From JAAYQA01 sp964510345 (GTDB taxonomy: Bacteria > Bacillota > Clostridia > Tissierellales > Peptoniphilaceae): a stretch of DNA of 64,000 bases. The notes below the pieces were generated by a model, which was not told the origin of the DNA, did no database searches, and saw only the letters and a list, made by a program, of their open reading frames with translations. This document shows, in pieces, positions 7,696-16,862 of this stretch. The stretch is taken from contig CAZEBB010000003.1 of NCBI GenBank assembly GCA_964510345.1, positions 34,634-98,633 on the forward strand, given 5' to 3'. How positions within the stretch are numbered: the stretch's first letter is position 1; every line of letters starts with the position of its first letter. Made by a program: the position numbers and the translations under genes.

Positions 7696-9022
7696 CGAAG
7701 CACTTGTCAAAGAGTATATCGAACTCATCGAAAAAGACCCTGAGAGTTACGCCGAAGACTATCAACAATTTGTGAACGCGATTGCTCACTCTACGGCGAT
7801 CTATAAAGGGGAGCCGGTACCGGCGCTGTATCAGGGCATCTTCTATGATGAAAAGACTTTTGAGGTGTGGAAAGAGATCGCATCAACGATGATCTCGATC
7901 GCCAATAAGATGACGGTCAAATATCTGGAGGATCCCGAGTATCGCGAGAAGTTCGGCTTTCCGGAGCTGATGGAACAGTTGATCCTTCACGATCCGGGCT
8001 ATGATACTTTCATTCCGATGGCTCGTTTTGACATCTTCTACAACAATCCCGACGACTTTTGGTTTTGCGAGTGCAACACGGACGGATCGTCCGCGATGAA
8101 CGAAGACAATGTGATCGGTGAATTGCTCCTCAAAGGTGAGGGGATGCGCGAATTTGCGAAACAATATGAACTTCATAATCGCGACTATTTTGATCCCTGG
8201 GTCGAAAAAAGTCTGGAGCTCTACCGATCGGTCCACGGCAAACTGCCGGAGACGCTTGCGATCGCCGACTTTACGGAAAGCGGAACGCCATACGAGTTTG
8301 TCGAGTTCCAAAAGCGCTACGAAAAGGCGGGGGTTCGCGCGATCATCGCGGATCTGCGCGATTTTACGTATGAAGGCGGCAAACTCATCGCCGACGGGCA
8401 GCCGATCGATATGGTGTATCGCAGGGTCACCACGGTGGAACTGGTCGCCAAAGCGGAGGAAGCGCGCCCGTTTATCGACGCCTATTTAGATAACGCATTT
8501 TTCTGTGTGGGCTCCATGCGATCGCAGATTATTCACAATAAACTGGCGTTTGCAATTTTGCACGAACCGGCCAGCAAAGCGCTACTGACCGAAGCGGAGG
8601 TCGCATTTGTCGAAAAGCACATTCCGTTCACCGGGGAGTTGACGCAAGCGAATATTGCCGACGTGGTGAAGGATAAAGATCGCTATATCGTAAAACCCTC
8701 TGATTCCCGCGGGTCTGAAGGGGTCTATGTCGGACGAGACTACACAGCGGAGGAGTACGAAGAACTTTTGACCGAGCTCGTAAAAGAGCAGGCGATCTAC
8801 CAAACGTATATCGATGCCGACCCGATGGATTTTGTCTTCTTTGATGAAAAGGGACAGTACAGCATTAAGCCCTTGGTTCCCCTCATGGGGATGTTCATCT
8901 ACATGGGAGAATTCGAAGGAATTTATACGCGCGTCGGAGGCGAGCATATCATCAGCGGGCGCACCAGTTATTTTGTGGCCCCCAATATCGAGGTGAAATC
9001 ATGGCGAACGCAGGAATCTTGA
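7688..9022 (+). CDS. Glutathionylspermidine synthase-like preATP-grasp/ATP-grasp ligase
   Basis: A 444-residue protein of the glutathionylspermidine synthase family, ATP-dependent enzymes that make amide bonds. Visible landmarks are RFDIFYNNPDDFWFCECNTD near residue 117, with the acidic and Asn residues typical of the preATP-grasp part. DRYIVKPSDSRGSEGVYVG near 330 is the nucleotide-binding Lys/Gly region, and SIKPLVPLMGMFIYMGEF is near 397. The amidase half of bifunctional GspS is absent. Start ATG 7688 lies inside the end of the ligase gene. The coupling suggests it extends gamma-glutamylcysteine with glycine or an amine. The product is inferred, not shown. Confidence 0.72.
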   Translation: MFNEALVKEYIELIEKDPESYAEDYQQFVNAIAHSTAIYKGEPVPALYQGIFYDEKTFEVWKEIASTMISIANKMTVKYLEDPEYREKFGFPELMEQLILHDPGYDTFIPMARFDIFYNNPDDFWFCECNTDGSSAMNEDNVIGELLLKGEGMREFAKQYELHNRDYFDPWVEKSLELYRSVHGKLPETLAIADFTESGTPYEFVEFQKRYEKAGVRAIIADLRDFTYEGGKLIADGQPIDMVYRRVTTVELVAKAEEARPFIDAYLDNAFFCVGSMRSQIIHNKLAFAILHEPASKALLTEAEVAFVEKHIPFTGELTQANIADVVKDKDRYIVKPSDSRGSEGVYVGRDYTAEEYEELLTELVKEQAIYQTYIDADPMDFVFFDEKGQYSIKPLVPLMGMFIYMGEFEGIYTRVGGEHIISGRTSYFVAPNIEVKSWRTQES

Positions 9023-9492
9023 TTCTAAGCGATAAAGGCGCCAGAGGCGAAAGACAGGATCTCTGTACAGAGATCCTTCGTTCACATCTGGAGCAAAACG
9101 GACATAGGGTGATCTCCGAGCGGATGATCCCCGATGACTACGAAGGCATCGTCCAAACGCTGATCGACATGGCGGACAATGAGGGCGTCCAATTGATCTG
9201 TACCAGCGGCGGCACAGGCCTCTCTCCCAGAGATAATACGCCGGAGGCGACGATGGCGGTGGGCACAAGAAATGTCCCCGGGATCGGGGAGGCGATGCGC
9301 GCCTATTCTATGCAGTTTACCGACCGGGCGATGTTGTCGCGTGCGGTGAGTGTGATCAGGAATCAAACATTGATCATCAATTTGCCGGGAAGTCCCAAAG
9401 CGCTCAAGGAAACGTTGGAATTTATCCTCTCGCCCGTTGGACATGGGTTGGAAATCCTTTCCGGCGATAGTGGAGACTGTGCAAGAAAATAG
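9001..9492 (+). CDS. mogA: Molybdopterin adenylyltransferase family (MogA/MoaB)
   Basis: Adenylylates molybdopterin before metal insertion. The 163 residues match the family. It has ILSDKGARGERQD near the N-terminus and the substrate-binding motif TSGGTGLSPRDNTPEAT near residue 72, followed by INLPGSPKA near 128. The start follows GAGGTG at 8990-8995 and overlaps the ATP-grasp gene by 22 bases, tying cofactor synthesis to the thiol-ligase pair in one transcript. It is the first of many Mo/W cofactor genes in this window. Confidence 0.92.
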   Translation: MANAGILILSDKGARGERQDLCTEILRSHLEQNGHRVISERMIPDDYEGIVQTLIDMADNEGVQLICTSGGTGLSPRDNTPEATMAVGTRNVPGIGEAMRAYSMQFTDRAMLSRAVSVIRNQTLIINLPGSPKALKETLEFILSPVGHGLEILSGDSGDCARK

Positions 9493-9531
9493 CGCTAAAG
9501 AAGAAGAGACGATTCGTATCAATCATTTCTA

Positions 9532-9540
9532 TGATATAAT
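9532..9540 (+). promoter_or_regulatory. Extended -10 promoter of the formate dehydrogenase operon
   Basis: TGA followed by TATAAT (9535-9540) lies 36 bases before the first gene. The -35 position (ATTCGT) is poor, as at the other extended -10 sites in the window. Confidence 0.5.
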
Positions 9541-9575
9541 AAATAACAAAAATACAATGTATTGGAGGGAGAACG

Positions 9576-10064
9576 ATGGCTTTTGAGCTGGACATGGTGA
9601 AAAACAAAGAAAAACTGGAAGCCTACCAGAGTTTCTTGAACCGCCAGAAAGGGAAACCCGGGAATCTCATGATCGTGCTTCACGAAGCGCAATCAAAATT
9701 TGGCTACATACCTAACGAGATTCAGAAAATGATTTCCGAAACACTTCGCATTCCGAGAGCGGAGATTTACGGGGTCATTACATTTTACAGCCAGTTTACA
9801 CTGATCCCGAAAGGGGAAACGCAGGTCGCCGTCTGCTTGGGTACCGCATGCTATGTAAAAGGTGCGCAAGCCGTTTTGGACAAATCGGAAGAGGTGCTGG
9901 GCATTCGCTCCGGTGAAACGACACCGGACGGCAAGTTTTCGATTCAGGCAACCCGATGTGTCGGAGCGTGCGTGTTGGCACCCGTCATTACCGTCAATGA
10001 AGACGCCCACGGCCGCATGACCCCGAATTCGATGGAAGAGCTGTTGAAGGAGGTCAAGCAATGA
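9576..10064 (+). CDS. NuoE-like [2Fe-2S] subunit of a formate dehydrogenase/hydrogenase complex
   Basis: A 162-residue thioredoxin-fold protein of the NuoE/HndA/HylC family that carries one [2Fe-2S] cluster. The four Cys ligands are in CLGTAC (about residue 88) and CVGAC (about 129). The N-terminal helical part contains KPGNLMIVLHEAQ and PRAEIYGVITFYSQF, both typical. A good TTGGAGGG ribosome site precedes the ATG. The stop codon overlaps the start of the NuoF-like gene. Small subunits of this kind work with a flavin subunit in NADH-linked and electron-bifurcating complexes. Confidence 0.92.
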   Translation: MAFELDMVKNKEKLEAYQSFLNRQKGKPGNLMIVLHEAQSKFGYIPNEIQKMISETLRIPRAEIYGVITFYSQFTLIPKGETQVAVCLGTACYVKGAQAVLDKSEEVLGIRSGETTPDGKFSIQATRCVGACVLAPVITVNEDAHGRMTPNSMEELLKEVKQ

Positions 10065-11947
10065 ATCAAGAGCAGTTAAGAGAAATCAGAGAACGCGTCC
10101 GTCAGGAGATCGAACTGCGCGATGAGCGTTCCAAAGAGGTTTCCCTACAAGCACAACCCGCAGACAAATACGAAGTCATCATCTGCGCCGGCGGCGCCTG
10201 CGACTCTTCCGGAGGGAAGGCAATCCGCGCCAAGCTGGACGAGGCGATCAAAGCCGAGGGGTTGACGGAAAAGGTACATACGATTAAAGCCGGCTGCTTT
10301 GGGCTGTGCGAAGCCGGTCCGATCCTGATTGTCTATCCACAAGAAGTTTTCTATGCGCTCGTCACCGCGGATGATGTTGACGAGATCGTTCAATCTCACT
10401 TTAAAGAAGGCAAAGTCGTCGAGCGCTTGATTTATGACGGTGCAAAAGAAGAGGGCGGCAAAATCCTCTCGATGAACGAAGTGCCTTTCTACAAACACCA
10501 AGTTAAAATCGCTCTGCGCAACTGCGGTCGCATCGACCCGGAAGAGATCGACGAGTATATCGCCTACGACGGCTATCAGGCGCTGTATGACTGCCTGACC
10601 GAACGCACTCCGCAGGAAGTGGTCGACATCATGAAAGACTCGCTCCTACGTGGTCGCGGCGGCGCCGGCTTCCCCACCGGAAGAAAGTGGGAGTCCGCTC
10701 TCGTGGTCAACGACTATCCGAAATACGTCATCTGTAACGGCGACGAAGGAGACCCCGGTGCGTTTATGGACCGCTCCATCTTAGAGGGAGACCCGCATAG
10801 CGTCATCGAGGCGATGACGATCTCCGGCTACGCCATCGGCTCCAATATGGGCTATATCTACGTACGCGCTGAGTATCCGATTGCGATCGAGCGCATGAAT
10901 CACGCGATCGAACAGGCAAAAGAATACGGCGTGCTCGGAGACAATATCTTCGGCACCGGCTTCTCGTTTGATCTGGAAGTTCGCTTAGGCGCCGGTGCGT
11001 TTGTCTGCGGGGAAGGGACCGCTCTGATGGAATCCATCGAAGGTCGCCGCGGCATGCCGAGAACCAAAATCCAAAGAACCGCTGTCAAAGGCTTGTGGCA
11101 AAAACCGACCATCATCAACAATGTCGAAACTTTCGCCAATGTTCCCTATATCTATCAAAAGGGAGCGGCACACTTCCGCAGTATCGGTACGGAAAAGTCC
11201 CCGGGGACCAAAGTATTTGCACTCGGAGGCAAGATCAACAACAACGGGCTCATCGAAGTCCCGATGGGAACGACGCTTCGAGAGATCGTGTATGATATCG
11301 GCGGCGGCATTCCAAACGGAAGGGCCTTTAAAGCCGTACAAACCGGCGGTCCGTCCGGCGGATGTATTCCGGCGGAACACTTGGACACCCCGGTCGACTT
11401 CGAATCGCTCGGAAAACTAGGATCCATCATGGGCTCCGGCGGAATGATCGTCATGGATGAAGACAACTGCATGGTTGACATCGCCCGCTTCTTCTTAGAC
11501 TTTACGGTCGAAGAATCGTGCGGAAAATGTACGCCGTGCCGCGAAGGTACGAAGCGCATGCTCGAGTCGTTAGACCGCATCACCCACGGAGAGGCGGAAG
11601 AAGGAGAAATTGACAACCTCCTTGAACTCGGCGAAGCCATCATCGACTCCTCGCTTTGCGGACTCGGCCAATCGGCCCCGAACCCGGTCGTCTCCACGAT
11701 CCGTTTCTTCCGCGACGAATACGAAGCGCATGTCAATGACAAAAAATGCCCGGCGGCTTCCTGTAAGGCGCTTTCGGAAATCTTCATTACCGACAAGTGC
11801 ATCGGCTGCACCAAGTGCGCCCGCGTCTGCCCGGTATCCTGTATCGAAGGCAAAGTGAAAGAGCAACACGTCATCGATCAAGAGCAGTGTATCAAGTGCG
11901 AAACCTGTATCGGCGCATGCCCCGTACAGGCCATCATAAAGAGGTAG
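10061..11947 (+). CDS. NuoF-like FMN/NAD(H)-binding subunit with extra ferredoxin domains
   Basis: A 628-residue subunit that would bind FMN, NAD(H) and several clusters. In order: an N-terminal thioredoxin-like [2Fe-2S] domain (Cys in CAGGAC and CFGLC, about residues 43-90); the NADH/FMN domain with RGRGGAGFPTGRKW near 196 and GEGTALMESIEGRRG near 318; the SLBB part; a [4Fe-4S] site SCGKCTPCREG near 486; and a C-terminal 2x[4Fe-4S] ferredoxin (CIGCTKCARVCPVSC and CIKCETCIGACP). This architecture is shared by HndC, HydB and HylB, the flavin subunits of bifurcating enzymes. Four bases separate it from the next gene. Confidence 0.94.
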   Translation: MNQEQLREIRERVRQEIELRDERSKEVSLQAQPADKYEVIICAGGACDSSGGKAIRAKLDEAIKAEGLTEKVHTIKAGCFGLCEAGPILIVYPQEVFYALVTADDVDEIVQSHFKEGKVVERLIYDGAKEEGGKILSMNEVPFYKHQVKIALRNCGRIDPEEIDEYIAYDGYQALYDCLTERTPQEVVDIMKDSLLRGRGGAGFPTGRKWESALVVNDYPKYVICNGDEGDPGAFMDRSILEGDPHSVIEAMTISGYAIGSNMGYIYVRAEYPIAIERMNHAIEQAKEYGVLGDNIFGTGFSFDLEVRLGAGAFVCGEGTALMESIEGRRGMPRTKIQRTAVKGLWQKPTIINNVETFANVPYIYQKGAAHFRSIGTEKSPGTKVFALGGKINNNGLIEVPMGTTLREIVYDIGGGIPNGRAFKAVQTGGPSGGCIPAEHLDTPVDFESLGKLGSIMGSGGMIVMDEDNCMVDIARFFLDFTVEESCGKCTPCREGTKRMLESLDRITHGEAEEGEIDNLLELGEAIIDSSLCGLGQSAPNPVVSTIRFFRDEYEAHVNDKKCPAASCKALSEIFITDKCIGCTKCARVCPVSCIEGKVKEQHVIDQEQCIKCETCIGACPVQAIIKR

Positions 11948-11951
11948 CGCA

Positions 11952-12911
11952 ATGAACATAAATTTGATAATCGATGGAATGCCCGTCACCGTACCGAGCG
12001 GTACGATGGTGATCGAAGCGGCAAAGAAAGTGGGCGTGCAAATCCCCGCGCTTTGCTACGATAAGAACCTCACCATCGTCAGTTCCTGCCGCCTTTGCGT
12101 CGTCGAGATCAAGGGGAGCCATAAACTGGTGACCGCTTGCTCCGCGAAAGTCGCAGAAGGCATGGAAGTCTATACGATGACGGACCGAGTCGTAAAATCC
12201 AGAAAACAGATTCTGCAAATGCTGCTGGACAATCATCCCAATGACTGCTTAACCTGTCAGAAAGCGGGAGAATGTCTCTTGCAACAATACGCCTATGACT
12301 ATGACGTACAGTTCCGCGTGCACTCCGGTGCCCGTAGAGGTTCCGAAGTCGCGAGCTTTACCGATACTTCGAGCCCGTACATCTTACGAGACGAGAGCAA
12401 ATGCATCCTGTGCGGTAAGTGCGTGCGCACCTGCGGCCAAGTATTGGACCGCCAAGTCCTTTCCTTTGCGGAGCGCGGATTCGACACCCATATCGCCGCG
12501 GATGCCAGCCAGTCCTTCGAAGAGTCGAGCTGTGTCTCCTGTAACCGCTGTGTATCCGTGTGCCCGGTTGGCGCATTGGTGGACCGTAGAGTGTACGAAA
12601 CTCGCATTCGCGGTTGGGCCGGCACGAAGAAGGGTGTGAAATGCCGTGCATGTGATTACGGATGTAACTTTGAAGTGATCACCGATGCCGGAAAGACGGC
12701 CGTGCGCGCGAAAGAGCCTTCTAACGGCCGCCCACTGTGCCTGCGCGGACGACTCTTTACGGAAGCGGAATACAATAAGAACCTAGCTAAACAAGTGTAC
12801 AAAAAAGTAGAAACCACAGACGGACGACGCTTTGTGGCAACCTCTTGGCAAGATGCGCTGTCTCTGGATGCCGTTTTGAAAAACTTGCCGGAGGCGGATG
12901 ATGCGAAATGA
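11952..12911 (+). CDS. NuoG/HydA-N-like iron-sulfur subunit, truncated before any catalytic domain
   Basis: A 319-residue electron-transfer subunit. It has an N-terminal [2Fe-2S] domain (CYDKN, CRLC, C at residues 35-65), the NuoG-type His/Cys [4Fe-4S] site (H-x3-C-x2-C-x5-C in HPNDCLTCQKAGEC), and two [4Fe-4S] sites (CILCGKCVRTC, CVSCNRCVSVCP). A CxxC-x3-C module (CRACDYGC) resembles the first cluster domain of molybdopterin oxidoreductases. It stops there, where FdhA would continue into its catalytic body. It may be a relic duplication of the next gene or a dedicated wire like HylA. The stop overlaps the fdhA start. Confidence 0.85.
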   Translation: MNINLIIDGMPVTVPSGTMVIEAAKKVGVQIPALCYDKNLTIVSSCRLCVVEIKGSHKLVTACSAKVAEGMEVYTMTDRVVKSRKQILQMLLDNHPNDCLTCQKAGECLLQQYAYDYDVQFRVHSGARRGSEVASFTDTSSPYILRDESKCILCGKCVRTCGQVLDRQVLSFAERGFDTHIAADASQSFEESSCVSCNRCVSVCPVGALVDRRVYETRIRGWAGTKKGVKCRACDYGCNFEVITDAGKTAVRAKEPSNGRPLCLRGRLFTEAEYNKNLAKQVYKKVETTDGRRFVATSWQDALSLDAVLKNLPEADDAK

Positions 12912-15607
12912 AACTGAACATCAATGGACGCGAGTTCGAAGCGAATAAAGGGCAGACGATCTTAGACGTGTGCGAAAGGGAAGGGATTCACATCCCGACC
13001 CTTTGCCACGACCCTCGCCTCAAACCCGGCGGAGCCTGCCGGATCTGCGTCGTAGAAGATACAAAAAAGGGTAGCTTGGTGACGGCGTGCTCGACGCTTG
13101 TTGCCGACGGCATGCAAATCGAGACGGACAATGACCGTACCTTTGCGTCTCGCAAGATGAATCTGGACTTGCTGTTTTCCAATCACCCGAATGACTGCCT
13201 CACCTGTGGAGCGTCCGGAGCTTGCAAGCTCCAGGACTACTGCTATCAGTACGGCGTGATCGACGGAAGCTTTAGAAACGGCATCCGAAAGATGGCGCCG
13301 AAAGACGAGAGCAACCGTTTCTATACGTATGACCCGGACAAGTGCATCTTGTGCGGTAAATGCTACCGCGTCTGCAATGAGTTACAGTGCACGGACGCGA
13401 TTGGGCTCTCCGAGCGCGGATTTTTCTCGAAAGTCGTCGCGCCGATGGATCAGGGATTAGAGAATTCCCGATGCGTTTCCTGCGGAAACTGCGTCGCCGT
13501 GTGCCCGACGGGAGCACTTCTCCCTAAAAAACAGAACTTCCGCTATTTCCAAGTGAAGCGTACGCGCACCACATGTTCGTACTGCGGCGTCGGTTGCCAG
13601 ATCGACATTCTGACCAAAGGCAAAGACATCGTGGGCGTAGAGCCGCACTTCGGGAAAAAAGCCAATGACGGCTTGCTGTGCGTTAAAGGCCGTTTCTCCT
13701 GGCATTTTGTGCAGCATCCCGATCGTTTGAAAGAGCCCTTGATTCGCGATGAAAACGGAGAGTTCCGCGAAGCCTCTTGGGAGGAAGCGCTTGACCTGAT
13801 CGCCAGCAAGATGAAGACGATCAAGAGCGAGTCGGGACCGGATGCCATTGCGGGCTTCAGCTCGGCTCGTTGTACCAACGAGGAAAACTATCTCTTCCAA
13901 AAACTCCTTCGCGCGGGCATCGGCACGAATAATGTCGACCACTGCGCCCGTCTCTGACACGCTTCCACGGTTGCAGGTCTTGCGACCACATTGGGAAGCG
14001 GCGCCATGACGAACACCAACGAAGAGATCGTCGATTCCGACTGCATCTTCGTCATCGGCTCCAATACGACGGAAAACCACCCCGTACTGGGTACGCGAAT
14101 GATTCGCGCACACAGAAAAGGGGCGAAGCTCATCGTCGCCGACCCGAGGCGGATTCCGTTGGCGGATGAAGCCGACCTCTACCTTCCGGTTCGACCGGGC
14201 ACCAATATCGCACTGATCCACGCGATGTGCAATGTCATCTTGACCGAAGGACTGGAGGATCGAAAGTACATCGAAGAGCGTACCGAAGGTTTCGAATTCT
14301 TCGAAGAGACGATTAAAAAATACACACCTGAATATGCGGAAACCATCACCGGTGTACCGGCAGACGACATCCGCACCGCCGCCAGATGGTATGCGGAAGC
14401 GAATGCCGCAGGCATCTACTACGCGATGGGCATCACCCAGCACACGAGGGGAACTCACGGGGTAATGTCCTTGTCAAACCTCGCCTTGCTGACCGGAAAT
14501 ATCGGGAAATACGGTGCGGGCATCAACCCGCTGCGCGGACAAAACAATGTACAGGGCGCCTGCGATATGGGTTGCCTGCCGTCTGACTTGCCCGGATACC
14601 AAAAAGTCATCAAACCCGCCGTCATCGAGAAATTCGAAGAGGCGTGGGGCGCTAAGCTCTCGCCGAAAGTTGGGCTCACCTTGCCGGAAATCATCAACGG
14701 CTTAGCGGACGATTCCGTGCGCATGCTGTACGTGTTCGGTGAAAACCCGGTCGTCTCAGACCCCGACACCAATCACGTCATCCACGCATTGGAACACGCA
14801 GAGTTCGTGGTCGTACAGGACCTGTTCATCACGGAAACCGCGCAATATGCGGACGTCATCTTACCGGCTGCATCGTTTGCCGAGAAAGACGGTACCTTCA
14901 CGAACACCGAGCGCCGCGTACAGCGCGTTCGCCAGGTCATTCGACCGGTGGGCAACAGCTGGCCGGATTGGAAGATCTTCTGCGAGCTGTTGGAACGAGT
15001 CGGTATCCCGGCGAATTATCGCAACCCGTCCGAGATTATGGACGAGATCGCAACGGTCACACCGTCCTATGGCGGAATCTCCTATGCGCGCATCGAAGAC
15101 GAGGGCATCCAATGGCCTTGTCCGACTCCGGACCATCCAGGTACGCCGATTCTCCACACCCAGGCGATCTCCAGAGGTCGCGGGCTGTTTGGAGACTTTG
15201 AATACGAAGATCCGTTTGAGATCGTCAGCAATGAGTACCCGTATGTGCTGACGACCGGCCGAATCCTGTGGCATTATCATACGCGCACGATGACCGGAAA
15301 GACACAGGCGATCAACGAGATTGCCGGACAATCGTATGTGGAGATCCATCCGGAAGATGCCAGCAAGCTGGAGATTCAAGACGGCGACGCGGTCATCATC
15401 AGCTCAAGACGCGGAAGTATCGAGACCGTGGCGCGCGTCACGGATCGTATCGAGCCCGAGATCTTATTTATCCCGTTCCACTTTGCGCAAGGCGCGAATG
15501 TGCTCACGCACAGCTCGCTTGACCCCCTTGCGAAGATCCCTGAGCTCAAAGTGGCAGCGGTGACCATCCGAAAGAAAGGACAAGCGGATGAACGCAGAGT
15601 ATGCTAA
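12908..15607 (+). CDS. fdhA: Selenocysteine formate dehydrogenase catalytic subunit (UGA read through)
   Basis: An 899-residue catalytic subunit that interconverts formate and CO2. In order: [2Fe-2S] domain (1-80), NuoG-type His/Cys [4Fe-4S] site (about 97-110), 2x[4Fe-4S] (about 145-205), the molybdopterin-enzyme cluster CSYCGVGC near 222, then the bis-pterin catalytic body and the C-terminal pterin-binding domain. The in-frame TGA at 13955-13957 is residue 350, in the context ARL-U-HAST, which is the family's active-site position. A hairpin fits a bacterial SECIS directly after it. Lys/Arg-flanked TTGRILWHYHTRTMTG lies near residue 785. The tungstate transporter next door suggests tungsten rather than molybdenum. 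Confidence 0.95.
13955..14000 (+). promoter_or_regulatory. Selenocysteine codon and bacterial-type SECIS element
   Basis: UGA (13955-13957) is followed by a stem-loop inside the coding sequence. The outer helix is CGCTTCC (13960-13966) with GGAAGCG (13994-14000). The upper helix GGTTGC/GCGACC carries the loop AGGTCTT. The GGUCU apical loop and its distance from UGA match the E. coli fdhF element recognised by SelB. Confidence 0.9.
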
Positions 15608-16097
15608 TATTTTGAAATATGCGATGCGCATGGAAAAAGAAGGCGCCGAGTTCTTCTTGACGCAGAGCAAAAGATTCCAAGACGCGACGACGAAACGACT
15701 GTTTGAGAAACTGGCGGTCATCGAAGAGTCTCACTACGATTATCTGCAACAGCAGTTGAATCACTACACTGAGGGCAATCTTACGACGGAGGATATCCCG
15801 CAGGAGATGATGGATCAGACGGAAGCGGCGATCTTTTCGTCCCGAGCGGAGAGCGAGCACCTGAACACCACGCTCGTCGAAAGCGACACGCCGGATATCA
15901 CCGTGCTTCGCATGGCCTATCTGATCGAAAAAGATTTTGCCGAGTTTTACGAGAACGCCAGGGACTATGTGGAAGACGAAAGCCTCAAGGCGCTCTTCAC
16001 ACAGCTGTCTGACTGGGAAAAAGGGCATGAGTCGCTGTTTAAGAGAGAGTATCAGCGCCTCATGAAGGAGTATATGACCCTCCCTTGGGGCGGTTAA
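15588..16097 (+). CDS. Ferritin-like/rubrerythrin-domain diiron protein
   Basis: A 169-residue helical protein with two ferritin-like half-repeats. The likely iron ligands are the Glu in MEKEGAEFF (about residue 14), the Glu/His of EESHYDYL (about 47), the Glu in IEKDFAEFYE (about 106), and the Glu/His of WEKGHESLF (about 145). It lacks the rubredoxin domain of full rubrerythrins. The gene overlaps the fdhA end by 20 bases and is 1 base from mobA, so it is in the formate dehydrogenase operon. Peroxide detoxification or iron handling for the complex is a plausible inference. Confidence 0.8.
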   Translation: MNAEYANILKYAMRMEKEGAEFFLTQSKRFQDATTKRLFEKLAVIEESHYDYLQQQLNHYTEGNLTTEDIPQEMMDQTEAAIFSSRAESEHLNTTLVESDTPDITVLRMAYLIEKDFAEFYENARDYVEDESLKALFTQLSDWEKGHESLFKREYQRLMKEYMTLPWGG

Positions 16098-16098
16098 G

Positions 16099-16704
16099 AT
16101 GAGATTTGGAACGGCGATTCTCTTGGCGGGCGGTAAGAGCCTGCGGATGGGCTTTGACAAACAGAGCATCCGCGTGGACGACCGATACCTCGTTCAAGAG
16201 GTCGCCCTTTCTCTTTGTGAGGACTTTTCGCAGATCATCGTCGTCACGAACGAGCCCTCGTACTACGAAGGGTTGCCCGTCGAGATCACCCGAGACATCT
16301 TGCCGTCCGAAGGGCCCTTAAGCGGCATCCATGCGGGGCTCACGTATGCCAAGGCTGAGTACTCCTTCGTGCTCGCCTGCGACATGCCGTACTATTTGAA
16401 AGCCTATGCGGATCGCATGAAAGAGGAGATCGCACCCGGTTCTACGGGCATTTTGACCGCGTACCCGAATGGGCGAATCGAGCCCTTTCACGCCTTCTAC
16501 CACAGGAGCCTGGTGCAACCGATCGAAGAGGGCTTGCGAAGCGGCATTCGAAAGATTCGCGTGATCACCGACGCTCAAGGTGTGCAGTCCCTGCCGATCG
16601 AACTCGCAAAAGAGTACAGTGAAGATCTTTTGATGTTTCAAAACTTGAATACGCAAGAGGAGCTGGAAGCATTCTTGCGTACGCGAAGCCGGCAAATAGA
16701 GTAA
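16099..16704 (+). CDS. mobA: Molybdenum cofactor guanylyltransferase
   Basis: Transfers GMP to the Mo/W-pterin to give the bis-MGD form that formate dehydrogenases need. The 201-residue length is typical. The nucleotide-binding N-terminus LAGGKSLRMGFDK is near residue 10, and ILPSEGPLSGIHAGL near 70 and LACDMPY near 92 (metal-binding Asp) are visible. It directly follows the ferritin-like gene, closing the fdh operon. Having the guanylylation enzyme in the operon of its client enzyme fits a dedicated maturation role. Confidence 0.93.
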   Translation: MRFGTAILLAGGKSLRMGFDKQSIRVDDRYLVQEVALSLCEDFSQIIVVTNEPSYYEGLPVEITRDILPSEGPLSGIHAGLTYAKAEYSFVLACDMPYYLKAYADRMKEEIAPGSTGILTAYPNGRIEPFHAFYHRSLVQPIEEGLRSGIRKIRVITDAQGVQSLPIELAKEYSEDLLMFQNLNTQEELEAFLRTRSRQIE

Positions 16705-16705
16705 C

Positions 16706-16734
16706 TTGCTTACGATATCGCAATTCGTTACAAT
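16706..16734 (+). promoter_or_regulatory. Promoter of the tungstate transport operon
   Basis: -35 TTGCTT (16706-16711), a 17-base spacer, and -10 TACAAT (16729-16734). Transcription would start near 16741, right at the 5' edge of the predicted riboswitch. Confidence 0.7.
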
Positions 16735-16740
16735 GAAAGA

Positions 16741-16862
16741 GTAGTCATCGGCTGACAATGTCAGCCACTCGTATCGAATCGGTGCGCCTGTCGCTACGGC
16801 CATGGCGTCCGATCTATAGGTTGTTTTAGAAATGAAACAGCCTCCCGTGTTTGGAAAGAGAC
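16741..16862 (+). promoter_or_regulatory. Moco/Tuco-family riboswitch upstream of tupA
   Basis: The 3' part matches the Moco RNA core: a GGTTGTTT/AAACAGCC helix capped by a GAAA-containing loop, then GCCTCCCGT and TTGGAAAG, closely parallel to the E. coli moaA leader segment GCCTCCCGTATCTGGAAAG. The 5' part has a perfect GGCTGAC/GTCAGCC hairpin (16750-16766) and ATCGG/CCGAT with GCGCC/GGCG inside. Its position ahead of a tungstate importer suggests that it senses the tungsten or molybdenum cofactor. Control could act on the ribosome site at about 16900 or on an intervening hairpin. Confidence 0.8.

Noticed and set aside
13955..13957. Frameshift or nonsense mutation splitting the formate dehydrogenase gene
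   Set aside because: The frame continues unchanged after TGA, the codon is at the family's Sec position, and a SECIS hairpin follows. It is programmed read-through.
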